The notes: generated by a model from the sequence alone, not told the origin. Positions 42,544 through 51,038 are shown, counted from the stretch's first letter. The stretch is 64,000 bases of DNA from Kribbella pittospori (GCF_004331465.1 NZ_SJKB01000001.1:558001-622000), one strand, 5' to 3'. Numbers and translations are program-made.

Positions 42544-43694
42544 CCGGCGACCACGGCGACCAGCGAGCAGACGGCGGCGGTCACGACGACGACGGCCGGT
42601 ACGCCGATCTGCTCGGCCGTCAGCGGGACGACCGCGAGGACGGCGGCAGCGCAGAGAATCAGCGCGGGATGGATCACCCGGTCCACCTCGATCGGCTTGT
42701 GCACGGCCCAGAGCAGCACGATGAACGCGGCAGCAGGCACCGAGACCGAGTAGCCGACCGTCACGGGGGAGACCTCCATCTCGTGACCCGTCTGGACGGC
42801 CACCTCCAGACCGGCGCCCAGCGCGGCCAGCGAGGCGAAGACGCCGTAGTGGCCGTAGCCCCACCGGTACGACTGGTTGCGCCGCTGGCTGAGGCACTCT
42901 CCGGCCGGGTGCTGGAAGTAGAACCACCAGAGCGCGAAGAGCAGCACCAGACCGGCCGCTGCGACGACCAGGAGCGAGCCGCTGAACTCACCGGCGGCGA
43001 GCGCGTTCTGCACGCCTCTGGTCGTCGCCAGCACGCTCTCGCCGAGCAGGATCAGCGTGAACAGTCCGTACCGTTCGGCAATGTGGTGCGGGTGCCAGTT
43101 GGTCGGGTAGGTGCGCTCGGCCCAGCGCGGCACGGACATTTCGAGCACGACCAGCACCAGGAACACCGGCGGATTGGGGCCGCCGGTCAGCAGCAGACTC
43201 AGCAGCCACCCCACTTGTGCCACCGAGATCCCGATTGCGTAGCGGAGCGCCGTACGCCGACGGGTCGGGTCCTCGGCGGCCGCGCGCAGCCACTGGGCCA
43301 CCAGCGCAAGCCGCATGATCACGTAGCCGAGCGCCACCCAGCGGAAGTCCGAATGCGTCGCCGCCTCCGGTATGCCGGCCGCGATGACCAGGACACCGCC
43401 CATCTGCACCATCGTCAGCAGCCGGTACGCGACGTCGTCGATGGCGTACGAGGAGGCGAACCAGGTGAAGTTCATCCAGGCCCACCAGATCGCGAAGAAC
43501 ACCTCGAGGAACGGCACCACCCCGTCGGCGAGATGACCGCTCTCGATGCTGTGCGCCAGTTCGGCGGTGGCTGCGGCGACCGCGACCACCAGGGTCAGGT
43601 CGAACAGCAGCTCCAGCGGACTGGCCGTGCGGTGTGGCTCGTCGACGGCGCGGGCCGTCATCCGGGCTCTGAGCGGGGTGCGTTCTGCGGGCAA
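42498..43694 (-). CDS. LtrA-family (low temperature requirement) membrane protein
   Basis: 398 residues with roughly ten hydrophobic helices. Family marks are SPLELLFDLTLVVAVAAA near the N-terminus, FFAIWWAWMNFTWFAS, ERYGLFTLILLGESVLA and LFALWWFYFQHPA. The biochemical role of LtrA proteins is unknown. The TTG at 43694 is chosen because AAGGAG lies six bases upstream. The ATG at 43661 (387 residues) is the alternative. An ECF41-type promoter lies 34-60 bases upstream, so it probably belongs to the sigma factor's regulon. Confidence 0.85.
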   Translation of the reverse strand: MPAERTPLRARMTARAVDEPHRTASPLELLFDLTLVVAVAAATAELAHSIESGHLADGVVPFLEVFFAIWWAWMNFTWFASSYAIDDVAYRLLTMVQMGGVLVIAAGIPEAATHSDFRWVALGYVIMRLALVAQWLRAAAEDPTRRRTALRYAIGISVAQVGWLLSLLLTGGPNPPVFLVLVVLEMSVPRWAERTYPTNWHPHHIAERYGLFTLILLGESVLATTRGVQNALAAGEFSGSLLVVAAAGLVLLFALWWFYFQHPAGECLSQRRNQSYRWGYGHYGVFASLAALGAGLEVAVQTGHEMEVSPVTVGYSVSVPAAAFIVLLWAVHKPIEVDRVIHPALILCAAAVLAVVPLTAEQIGVPAVVVVTAAVCSLVAVVAGQPVGSSPGVTKPHS

Positions 43695-43727
43695 GGTCGG
43701 CTCCTTGTCGGTCCGGTCACCAACTGA

Positions 43728-43754
43728 GACAGGACAGTGTCTCGAACTGTGACC
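43728..43754 (-). promoter_or_regulatory. ECF41-type promoter driving the LtrA-type gene
   Basis: On the minus strand GGTCACA (43754-43748) is followed by exactly 16 bases and then TGTC (43731-43728). ECF41 promoters are known to carry TGTCACA at -35 and CGTC at -10. Each box here differs by one base. It is back-to-back with the plus-strand promoter at 43763. Confidence 0.65.
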
Positions 43755-43762
43755 GCCCGCAC

Positions 43763-43789
43763 TGTCACAACCGCGGTGGGTGCCCTGTC
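43763..43789 (+). promoter_or_regulatory. ECF41-type promoter driving the NmrA-like/sigma operon
   Basis: A perfect TGTCACA -35 box (43763-43769), a 16-base spacer and TGTC (43786-43789, consensus CGTC) lie 53 bases before the ATG at 43842. The downstream operon encodes an ECF41 sigma factor, so autoregulation is expected. Confidence 0.75.
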
Positions 43790-43841
43790 TTAGCTGGCGA
43801 CAGGAGTGCGACCAGCGCACCAGGAGCACGAGAGGCGAACC

Positions 43842-44579
43842 ATGAAGATCGTGGTGATCGGCGGTACCGGACTGATCGGCTCGAAGCTGGTCCGGCGATT
43901 CGAGGCGGACGGTCACGAGGCGATCGCGGCCTCACCGAACACCGGAGTGAACACGCTGACCGGCGAGGGACTGGCCGAGGTACTGGCCGGCGCCGCCGTG
44001 GTGGTCGACGTGTCGAACTCACCGTCGTTCGAGGACACCGCCGTGATGAAGTTCTTCGAAACGTCCACGACCAACCTGCTCGAGGCCGAGGCCGCCGCCG
44101 GGGTCGGGCACCATGTCGCCGTGTCGATCGTAGGCACCGAGCGGCTCCCCACCAACGGGTACTTCCGGGCCAAGATCGCGCAGGAGCAACTGATCGAGAA
44201 GGGTGGCATCCCGTTCTCGCTGGTGCACGCGACGCAGTTCTTCGAGTTCACCAACGCGATCGCGGGCACCGCCACCGACGAGGCAGGCAAGGTCCACATG
44301 GCACCGGTGAGCTACCAGCCGATCGCCGGTGACGATGTCGCGGACCAGGTCGCCCGGACCGCGGTCGGCGAGCCGCTGAACGGCCGCCGGGACATCGCCG
44401 GACCGGACCGATACCGGATGGACGAGTTCTTCCGGATGGCGCTGCCCGACCGCGAGGTGGTGACCGACGACCACGCGACGTACTTCGGCAGCGAACTGCT
44501 CGAGGACAGTCTGGTCCCGATCGATGACGTGACGCTGGGTCAGTTCCACTATCCCGAGTGGGCGGAGGCGCATCGATGA
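43842..44579 (+). CDS. NAD(P)-binding NmrA/atypical SDR protein
   Basis: 245 residues. It starts MKIVVIGGTGLIGSKLVRRF (dinucleotide site). HHVAVSIVGTERLP and YFRAKIAQEQLI follow, as in NmrA/YtfG-like NAD(P)H-binding reductases or sensors. No SDR catalytic Tyr/Lys pair of the classical type is seen. Oxidoreductase or epimerase genes of this kind typically sit beside ECF41 sigma factors and are their main targets. It is the first gene of a four-gene operon. Its stop overlaps the next start (ATGA). Confidence 0.86.
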   Translation: MKIVVIGGTGLIGSKLVRRFEADGHEAIAASPNTGVNTLTGEGLAEVLAGAAVVVDVSNSPSFEDTAVMKFFETSTTNLLEAEAAAGVGHHVAVSIVGTERLPTNGYFRAKIAQEQLIEKGGIPFSLVHATQFFEFTNAIAGTATDEAGKVHMAPVSYQPIAGDDVADQVARTAVGEPLNGRRDIAGPDRYRMDEFFRMALPDREVVTDDHATYFGSELLEDSLVPIDDVTLGQFHYPEWAEAHR

Positions 44580-44827
44580 GCTCAGGCGACTTCCTGGAGG
44601 GACTGGAGAGCGAGGTCGAGACCGACCTGGCCATGGCCCAGGCGGGTGCTCCCGCGGCCGACTCTCCGCCGAGTGAGTGGCTGGTGGACCCGGAAGAGGT
44701 CGAGGTCGAGCAGACTGAGTACACCAGTCTGCTCGGCGCGATCCAGGCGCTCGAAACCGACCGGACGGATCCGGGCGAGACCCCCACCGGACTCGACGAC
44801 ACGGTGCGGGGGCCATGGGAGGAGTGA
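44576..44827 (+). CDS. Small acidic protein of unknown function
   Basis: 83 residues, strongly acidic (about 20 Asp/Glu in 83), with no hydrophobic segment or Cys. Segments such as EWLVDPEEVEVEQTEY suggest a soluble, partly disordered protein. I recognise no family. It is held between the NmrA-like and sigma genes with overlapping start and stop codons, which supports it being translated and possibly modulating the sigma factor. Confidence 0.6.
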   Translation: MSSGDFLEGLESEVETDLAMAQAGAPAADSPPSEWLVDPEEVEVEQTEYTSLLGAIQALETDRTDPGETPTGLDDTVRGPWEE

Positions 44828-44829
44828 CG

Positions 44830-45696
44830 GTGGCGGACGACCTCGACTCGGCCCTGGAGGTGTTCGAGGGCGTTCGCCCACGGCTGTTCGGGATCGCCTA
44901 TCGGATGCTGGGGAGCGCCACCGAGGCCGAGGACCTGGTCCAGGACGTGTGGCTGCGGTGGCAGGCGGCTGACCGCAGTACGGTCACCAATCCGGCGGCG
45001 TACCTGGCGACGGCGACGACCCGGCTGGCGATCAACGCGGCCCAGTCGGCCCGGGTCCGCCGGGAGACGTACGTCGGGCCGTGGCTGCCCGAGCCGGTCA
45101 ACACCAGTGCGGACCCGTACCTCGGTGCGGAGCGCGCTGACGCGCTGGAGTTCGCCGTACTGCTGCTGCTGGAGCGCCTGTCACCCAACGAGCGGGCGGC
45201 CTACGTACTGCGGGAGGCGTTCGACTACCCGTATCCGCAGATCGCCGAGATCCTGCAACTCAACGAACCGGCGGTCCGCCAGCTCGTCAGCCGCGCCCGC
45301 AAGCACGTCACCGGCGAACGTCGTACTCCGGTGGACAGCGCCGAACAGCGCAAGCTCCTCAGCGCCTTCGTGACCGCGGCGAGGTCGGGCGACCTCGCCG
45401 AGCTCGAGGAGTTGTTCGCCCCGGACGTGACGAGCGTGTCCGACGGCGGAGGGATCCGCAGTGCCTCCAAGATCCCGGTGCATGGCGCGCAGACGGTGGC
45501 GAAGTACTTCCGCTCGTTCAAGGACCGCTTCTGGGTCGGGGTCGAGGTGGAGCTGTCGACCGTCAACGGACAGCCCGCCGCACTGCTGCGGCAGGACGGC
45601 AAGATCCTTGCGGTGCTGACCCTGGTCGCCACCAGCGAGGGCATCGAGCAGCTCATGTGGGTGATGAATCCGGCCAAGCTCGGACGCGTGGGGTGA
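44830..45696 (+). CDS. ECF41-type sigma factor with C-terminal SnoaL-like domain (SigJ-like)
   Basis: 288 residues. Sigma region 2 (RPRLFGIAYRMLGSATEAEDLVQDVWLRW) and region 4 (LSPNERAAYVLREAFDYPYPQIAEIL) are joined to a SnoaL-like domain (about 175-288). That domain bears the ECF41 hallmarks DGGG near residue 205 and NPAKL near 280 (usually NPDKL). In this group the extension acts as a built-in regulator in place of an anti-sigma factor. The GTG at 44830 has GGGAGG six bases upstream. ATG 44815 and GTG 44824 are alternatives. Two matching promoters lie upstream of this operon and of the LtrA-type gene. Confidence 0.9.
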   Translation: MADDLDSALEVFEGVRPRLFGIAYRMLGSATEAEDLVQDVWLRWQAADRSTVTNPAAYLATATTRLAINAAQSARVRRETYVGPWLPEPVNTSADPYLGAERADALEFAVLLLLERLSPNERAAYVLREAFDYPYPQIAEILQLNEPAVRQLVSRARKHVTGERRTPVDSAEQRKLLSAFVTAARSGDLAELEELFAPDVTSVSDGGGIRSASKIPVHGAQTVAKYFRSFKDRFWVGVEVELSTVNGQPAALLRQDGKILAVLTLVATSEGIEQLMWVMNPAKLGRVG

Positions 45697-46055
45697 TGGA
45701 GTCCGTCGTACGACGCTTCGCGGCGGCCTGTGCGGCGGAGGACCAGGAGGCCGTGCGGGAGGTGCTGGCCGCGGACGTCGTACTGGTCAGCGACGGCGGC
45801 GGCCGGGTCCTCGCGCCGCTGCGCCCGATCCGCGGCCCGATCGAGACCGCGCGGATCGTTGTCACGCTGATGTCGGCCGCTGTGCTGTCGATCGAGGAGA
45901 TCAACGGCCGTCCCGGCGTCGTCCTGCGCCGGGGCGGCCGGGTCGAGGCTGTTGCCTCACTCGAGGTGACCGGGTCCGTCATCACCCGGATCTGGGTCGT
46001 ACTGAATCCGGACAAGCTGGCGCACTGGCTGGCGGCTGATCCGTCCCGCGGATGA
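45696..46055 (+). CDS. Stand-alone SnoaL-like domain resembling the ECF41 C-terminal domain
   Basis: 119 residues with no sigma regions. It repeats the pattern of the sigma factor's extension: VSDGGGRVLAP with DGGG starting at D33, IEEINGRPGVVLRRGG parallel to VELSTVNGQPAALLRQDG, and NPDKL at residues 104-108. The start overlaps the sigma stop by one base (TGATG), so the two are made together. I infer a duplicated regulatory domain that could compete with or modulate the sigma factor's own extension. A free-standing enzyme of the NTF2 fold is the alternative. Confidence 0.78.
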   Translation: MESVVRRFAAACAAEDQEAVREVLAADVVLVSDGGGRVLAPLRPIRGPIETARIVVTLMSAAVLSIEEINGRPGVVLRRGGRVEAVASLEVTGSVITRIWVVLNPDKLAHWLAADPSRG

Positions 46056-46115
46056 CACCGCCGATCACCCTGGCGGCCGACGTGCCCACACGCCTGTCCT
46101 GACTAGCGTTGGAAC

Positions 46116-46152
46116 CGCTCCCGCGGTGGGAGCGACCGGCGTGCGCCCGGTC
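46116..46152. terminator. Two adjacent hairpins between the ECF41 operon and the ABC genes
   Basis: CGCTCCC/GGGAGCG (46116-46122 and 46128-46134, 5-base loop) is followed by GACCGG/CCGGTC (46134-46139 and 46147-46152, 7-base loop). They lie in the 128-base gap before the ABC ATPase gene and probably end the sigma operon. Confidence 0.5.
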
Positions 46153-46183
46153 AGGGGGCCGACGTGATGGGAAGCGGTGACGG

Positions 46184-47065
46184 ATGCTGAGGGTGGCTGG
46201 GCTCACTCGGCGGTTCGGGGATCAGCTCGCGCTGGACGACGTGACATTCGACGTCGTGCCGGGACGGATGACCGGATTCGTCGGGGCGAACGGAGCCGGG
46301 AAGACGACGGCGATGCGGATCATCCTCGGCGTGCTGGCGGCGACCGCCGGCGAGGTCCGGTGGAACGACGCGCCGCTGACCCAGGAGGTACGGCGGGACT
46401 TCGGGTACATGCCGGAGGAGCGCGGGCTGTACCCGAAGATGAAGATCCGCGACCAACTGGTGTTCTTCGGCCGGCTGCACGGCCTGTCCGCGGATCGGGC
46501 GGAGGAGCGCACCGACAAGCTGCTCGAACGACTCGGGCTGGCTGAGCGGGCGACCGACGCACTCGAGACGCTGTCGCTGGGCAACCAGCAGCGCGTGCAG
46601 ATCGCGGCCGCGCTGGTGCACGAGCCGATCGCGCTGGTTCTGGACGAGCCGTTCAGCGGTCTCGACCCGCTCGCGGTCGACACGATGGTGGACCTTCTCC
46701 GCGAGGAGGTGACACCGGAGGTGCCGGTGCTGTTCTCGAGCCACCAGCTCGACCTGGTCGAGCGGCTCTGCGACGACCTCATCGTCTTGTCCCGCGGCAA
46801 GGTTGTCGCGGCCGGCCCGGTGGCCGACTTGGCGGCCGGCGCGGGTACGACGTACCGGCTTGTGGTCGAAGGTGACGCGGGCTGGCTGCGCGACATCCCG
46901 GGCATCCAGGTCCGGGACGTGGCCGGCGGTACGGCGCTGTTCGACGTCGAGACCGACGGGGTAGGGCAACAGATTCTGCAGCAGGCGATCACGCGCGGGC
47001 CGGTGCTCGAGTTCGGGCCGGAGCGGGTGGCGTTGAGCGACATCTTCCGGGAGGCGACCCGATGA
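46184..47065 (+). CDS. ABC transporter ATP-binding protein, NatA type
   Basis: 293 residues. Walker A is GANGAGKTT. The signature is degenerate: LSLGNQQRVQIAAAL. Walker B is IALVLDEPFSGLD, and the H-loop is VLFSSHQLDLVERL. A C-terminal DUF4162-like domain follows from about 210. It pairs with the permease that overlaps its stop by four bases, forming an ABC-2 exporter similar to sodium or drug exporters (NatAB). The substrate is unknown. Confidence 0.9.
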   Translation: MLRVAGLTRRFGDQLALDDVTFDVVPGRMTGFVGANGAGKTTAMRIILGVLAATAGEVRWNDAPLTQEVRRDFGYMPEERGLYPKMKIRDQLVFFGRLHGLSADRAEERTDKLLERLGLAERATDALETLSLGNQQRVQIAAALVHEPIALVLDEPFSGLDPLAVDTMVDLLREEVTPEVPVLFSSHQLDLVERLCDDLIVLSRGKVVAAGPVADLAAGAGTTYRLVVEGDAGWLRDIPGIQVRDVAGGTALFDVETDGVGQQILQQAITRGPVLEFGPERVALSDIFREATR

Positions 47066-48234
47066 ACGACCGATCCCTGGACCGTCCGTGGATGCTGATC
47101 GCCGAGCGCGAGATCACCACCAAGCTGCGGGACAAGACCTTCATCGGCTCAACCGTGGTGATGTTGTTCATCGTCATGGTCGCCGTGATCCTGCCGGCGG
47201 TGCTCGCCGGCCGCGGCGGCGCGGACAAGATCGCGGTGGTCGACGACGCCGGCGCGAAGGTCGTCCAGCAGGCGTCCACCACCAAGGGCGGTGACGGCTT
47301 CGAGGTGGTCCGGGCCGCGGATCGTCCGGCCGCCGAGCAGCTGGTGACCGACGGCGACGCGAAGGTGGCGCTGCTGCCGAACGCCGACGGGTACGTCGTC
47401 CTCGGCAAGGACCGGGTCGACTCCGGGCTCGAGGGCGCGTTGCGTGAAGCGGCGTCGGCCGTCGGGATGGAGAAGAATGCGGCCGGGGCGGGACTGACGC
47501 CGACCGAACTGCGCGCCGGTACGAATGTGCAGCTGGAGCTGCTCAAGCCGGGTCCGTTGCCGGACATCGTGTCCGACTTCGTCAACATCGGCCTGGCGCT
47601 GGTGTTCTACATGACCGCGCTCGGCTTCGGCATGATGATCGCGCAGAGCGTCGTCCAGGAGAAGGAGAGCCGGGTCGTCGAGATCCTGGCCGCCGCGGTA
47701 CCGATCCGGTCGCTGCTGTGGGGCAAGGTGCTCGGCAACACCGTGCTGGCGTTGTCCCAGATCGTGGTGATCGCGGCCGCGTCGCTGATCGGGTTGCTGG
47801 CCACCGACCAGGCCGACATCCTCGAGGTGGTCGCTCCGGTGGCCGGCTGGTTCGTGGTCTTCTTCGTGCTCGGGTTCGTCGCGCTGGCCGGGCTGTGGGC
47901 GGTCGCGGGATCACTGGCGACGCGGCAGGAGGACCTCGGGTCGACCACCCTGCCCGGGCAGATGATCCTGATGATCCCGTTCTTCTTCTCGGTGTTCGCC
48001 GGATCATCGGCCAAGACGGTGGCGTCGTTCATCCCGATCGCGTCGTCGATGGCGATGCCGGGCCGGATGCTGACCGAGGACGTACCGCTGTGGCAGCCAC
48101 TGCTGGCGATCGTGATCCTGCTCGCCGGGACCGTCCTGATCGTCCGCCTCGGCGCTCGTCTCTACGAGCGCACCCTGCTCCAAACCGGCCGCCGCCTCGG
48201 CTACCGAGAGGCTCTGGCTATCAAGGCGAACTGA
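47062..48234 (+). CDS. ABC-2 family transporter permease, NatB type
   Basis: 390 residues. An N-terminal membrane helix (about 30-50) is followed by a ~130-residue extracytoplasmic loop, then five or more helices from about 170 onward (for example IVSDFVNIGLALVFYMTALG). VQEKESRVVEILAAAVPIRS is the family's cytoplasmic motif. It overlaps the ATPase gene and probably forms an exporter with it. A hairpin follows the stop. Confidence 0.88.
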   Translation: MNDRSLDRPWMLIAEREITTKLRDKTFIGSTVVMLFIVMVAVILPAVLAGRGGADKIAVVDDAGAKVVQQASTTKGGDGFEVVRAADRPAAEQLVTDGDAKVALLPNADGYVVLGKDRVDSGLEGALREAASAVGMEKNAAGAGLTPTELRAGTNVQLELLKPGPLPDIVSDFVNIGLALVFYMTALGFGMMIAQSVVQEKESRVVEILAAAVPIRSLLWGKVLGNTVLALSQIVVIAAASLIGLLATDQADILEVVAPVAGWFVVFFVLGFVALAGLWAVAGSLATRQEDLGSTTLPGQMILMIPFFFSVFAGSSAKTVASFIPIASSMAMPGRMLTEDVPLWQPLLAIVILLAGTVLIVRLGARLYERTLLQTGRRLGYREALAIKAN

Positions 48235-48243
48235 CCTATCGTT

Positions 48244-48281
48244 GCAGCCGGGGCCGACGTTACATAGTCAGTCCCGGCTGT
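48244..48281 (+). terminator. Hairpin after the ABC permease gene
   Basis: CAGCCGGG (48245-48252) and CCCGGCTG (48273-48280) are exact inverted copies with a 20-base loop, 10 bases after the permease stop and before the LysR gene. Confidence 0.45.
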
Positions 48282-48329
48282 GACGAAACCGCAACACTCG
48301 GAAACTGTGAGCTGTGCGTTGACCTGGAC

Positions 48330-48335
48330 TACGGT
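48330..48335 (+). promoter_or_regulatory. -10-like TACGGT before the LysR gene
   Basis: TACGGT ends eight bases before the ATG at 48344 with no ribosome site between them, matching the leaderless spacing of other genes in this window. Confidence 0.35.
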
Positions 48336-48343
48336 CTCAACGC

Positions 48344-49309
48344 ATGAACGTCGAGCTGCGCCACCTGCGGGTGGTGGTCCTGGTGGCAGAAGCGGGGTCC
48401 GTCGGACGGGCCGCCCGCTGGCTGAAGGTCAGCCAGCCGAGCCTGACCGCGCAGCTGAAACGCATCGAGGCCGCGTTCGGCGGTGAGCTGTTCGAGCGCT
48501 CCCGCACCGGCGTCACCCCCACCGCACTCGGCCGGTACGCCGTCGACCGCGCCCGCGCCATCCTGGTCGACGTCGACCACCTGTCCGCCACTGTCTCGGC
48601 GATGACGGCGGTCGAGTCCAGCGCCGTACGGCTGGGCGGATTTCCGACCGCCCCCATGTCCGGCATCGCCTCGCGACTGCGCGACCACGGCGAGATCGAG
48701 CAGGTGAGCATCGAGGTCGAGTGGTCCACCAGCGTGCTGCTGCAGCAGCTGGAGAGCGGACGGCTCGACTTCGCGCTGCTGCGCGAGTTCCCAGGCTTCG
48801 AACTGCGGCTGCCGAGCGGCGTCGAGGCGACCACAGTCGTCGAATCGGAATCGGCGTACGTCGTGATGTCCGCCGACCACCCGCTGGCGGTGGGGTCGCG
48901 GCACCGCGGTGAGATCGAGCTCGCCGCGTTGTGCGACGAGGAGTGGATCGGGGAGCCGCCGGACGACAGCGGCTTCCACGTGCTGTTTCGGGCGGCCTGC
49001 GAGGAGGCCGGATTCCAGCCGAAGGTCGAGCACCATTCGGTCGACACCTCGGTACTGATGGGGTTCGTCACCAGCGGTCAGGGTGTCGCGCTGGTCTCAC
49101 CGACGTCGTACCGGATGCTCTCCACCGACGTCACCACCCGCACCCTCACCGGCGACCCGATCCACCGCCGCCTGCTGCTCGCCTGGAGCACGGAATCTCC
49201 ACGCGCCCAGATGGCACCGGACGTCCACGAAATGGCCGCCTTGGCGTACGAACAAGCCTTCACCGAACACGCCCGCCGAGACCAACACCAACGCATGCAC
49301 GTCGCGTAG
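48344..49309 (+). CDS. LysR-family transcriptional regulator
   Basis: 321 residues. The N-terminal winged helix is LRHLRVVVLVAEAGSVGRAARWL then SQPSLTAQLKRIEAAFGGELFERS. The effector domain (about 90-300) has SESAYVVMSADHPLA and SGQGVALVSPTSY. No divergent target gene is present: both flanking transcription units point the same way or converge, so it probably acts elsewhere or on itself. The start appears leaderless. Confidence 0.9.
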   Translation: MNVELRHLRVVVLVAEAGSVGRAARWLKVSQPSLTAQLKRIEAAFGGELFERSRTGVTPTALGRYAVDRARAILVDVDHLSATVSAMTAVESSAVRLGGFPTAPMSGIASRLRDHGEIEQVSIEVEWSTSVLLQQLESGRLDFALLREFPGFELRLPSGVEATTVVESESAYVVMSADHPLAVGSRHRGEIELAALCDEEWIGEPPDDSGFHVLFRAACEEAGFQPKVEHHSVDTSVLMGFVTSGQGVALVSPTSYRMLSTDVTTRTLTGDPIHRRLLLAWSTESPRAQMAPDVHEMAALAYEQAFTEHARRDQHQRMHVA

Positions 49310-49343
49310 TCCGGTCAGCTCTCACCAGCCGCCCGGCTGTTGG

Positions 49344-50921
49344 CTAGGCCCCAGCGGCTCGAATCTGCCCCGGCCCATCGACAACCGGCGGATTCTCGAA
49401 AGCACTGATGAAGAACTCCCCAGTGTCCTCGGGGTCATCCATCCGCTCCCGATACTGAGACCCCACCTGCTCCCGAACCCCAGGAACCGGCGTAACCCCC
49501 TGCTCCCGAACCTCCGGCACCGGCGGCGTCCCCACCCGCTCACCCGTACCTGCAGCCACCCCACCCTGTCCCTGAGGCCCAACTGCCTGCCCACCCGACG
49601 CCTGCGGCCCGGCCGGATTCGTCTCCTCGCCGCCCGCCTCAGGCGCACTCGCCTGGCCTTCCCCCTTTACCGCCGACTCAGCCGCCCCCGACGGCCCACC
49701 CGACCCCCCAGCTGCCTGCGCTCCAGCCGCCCCAGCCGCCTGTGCCCCGGCCGCTCCTCCCGCCGCCGGTCCACTCGGTGTCTGCGGTCCCGCCGGCTTC
49801 GACTCTTCCGACCGTTCCTCGGCCTCCGCCTCCTGCGCCGGCACCTGCTGCGTCTCCTGCTCAGCCTCGTCCACGGGCGCCGCCTGCTCAGGCTTGCTCG
49901 CGGGTGCCTCAGGTTCCTGCACCGCAGACGCCGGCGCCTGCTGGGTCTCCTGCTGCTCAGACGTGGGCGCCTGCTGCGTGGCCTGCTCTGCTTCCTGCAC
50001 GGGGACCTGCTGTGTCTCCTGCTCGGCCGCGTCGGCTGCCGACGCACTAGCGCTCGTCGGGACCTGCGTCACCTGCTCGTCCTCGGCCACCGGTTGCTGC
50101 GACGTCTCCGGCCCCGGCTGCTGCGACACGACGGCCGCCGCCGCCGCGACCTCAGGCTGCTTCTCCTGCGGGGCTTCCGCGGTTGGCACCTGCGTGGTCT
50201 CGTCGCGATCGGTCGGCACGAGCTCCGTGTCGTCATCGGATTCGTTGCCCTCGGCATCGTTGTCCCAGCCGCGGAACTGCGCCGTGTTGTCCGCCGTACC
50301 AGCGGCCGGGAACTGCGCGGTCTGCTCATCCGCCTGACTCCGCGGCCGCACCGGCTCCGAGGCGTCGTCGAACAGGTCGTCGAACCGGCTCCGGCTCTCG
50401 TACGTCCCGGCGTACTGCCCGGGATAGGTGCTCCCGGCAACCGGATACAGAGCAGCCGCGTCCGCCTCCTGCTGCGCCTGCACGGCCTCCTGCTCCTGCT
50501 GCAGCCGCTCGGCCTCCGCGCGCTCCCGCTTCCGGCGCTGCGCACTCTGCACGATCAGCTGGATCCCGTAGACGAGCGAGATCACGGCAAGGATCGGTAC
50601 GACGCCGTTCAGCGTGTACTGCTTCGAGCCGTCGATCATCCCGCTGGTGACCCCGGGGACGTCGTTCAGGAAGTTCGTCGTCCGGTTCGGGATCCACAGC
50701 CAGCAGTAGATCAGCGTGCCGAACGCGAGGAACGCACCGAGCGCGCCCGCGCCGGAGAAGTACGACACGACGGTCCAGAAGATGAGCGCGCCGATGCCGT
50801 AGGCAAGCGCCATCTCCTTCGCATTCAGCTCGATGCCGCCGGGCGCCGCGAGAACTCCGAACACAGCCGGGCCGGCCAGCGCAACGGCCACTCCGAGCAA
50901 GAAACCGAGAAACTTGGACAC
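49344..50921 (-). CDS. Membrane protein with long Gln/Glu/Pro/Ala-rich low-complexity tail
   Basis: 525 residues. Four hydrophobic helices lie within the first ~130 residues, then a charged coiled segment (QSAQRRKRERAEAERLQQEQ). A ~330-residue low-complexity tail follows, containing recurrent ETQQVP/ATQQAP-type units and a Gly/Ala-rich stretch. The tail ends DDPEDTGEFFISAFENPPVV. I recognise no family. Without a signal for export the tail is probably cytoplasmic and disordered, as in some actinobacterial division or wall-assembly scaffolds (inference). The GTG at 50921 has a TACCTT hexamer six bases upstream (50928-50933), so it may be leaderless. Confidence 0.72.
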   Translation of the reverse strand: MSKFLGFLLGVAVALAGPAVFGVLAAPGGIELNAKEMALAYGIGALIFWTVVSYFSGAGALGAFLAFGTLIYCWLWIPNRTTNFLNDVPGVTSGMIDGSKQYTLNGVVPILAVISLVYGIQLIVQSAQRRKRERAEAERLQQEQEAVQAQQEADAAALYPVAGSTYPGQYAGTYESRSRFDDLFDDASEPVRPRSQADEQTAQFPAAGTADNTAQFRGWDNDAEGNESDDDTELVPTDRDETTQVPTAEAPQEKQPEVAAAAAVVSQQPGPETSQQPVAEDEQVTQVPTSASASAADAAEQETQQVPVQEAEQATQQAPTSEQQETQQAPASAVQEPEAPASKPEQAAPVDEAEQETQQVPAQEAEAEERSEESKPAGPQTPSGPAAGGAAGAQAAGAAGAQAAGGSGGPSGAAESAVKGEGQASAPEAGGEETNPAGPQASGGQAVGPQGQGGVAAGTGERVGTPPVPEVREQGVTPVPGVREQVGSQYRERMDDPEDTGEFFISAFENPPVVDGPGQIRAAGA

Positions 50922-51024
50922 ACCCCCAAGGTAGCGACGTTTTGCCGTCACACCCCGCAGACACTTCGGCACGTACAGAAGGGCAAACGCTTGCGGCAGA
51001 AGGCAGCGGCCACCTCGCGTGACC

Positions 51025-51030
51025 TAGGCT
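51025..51030 (+). promoter_or_regulatory. -10-like TAGGCT, leaderless start of the sulfatase gene
   Basis: TAGGCT ends eight bases before the GTG at 51039. Same hexamer and spacing as at 40461. Confidence 0.5.
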
Positions 51031-51038
51031 GAGCGCCT

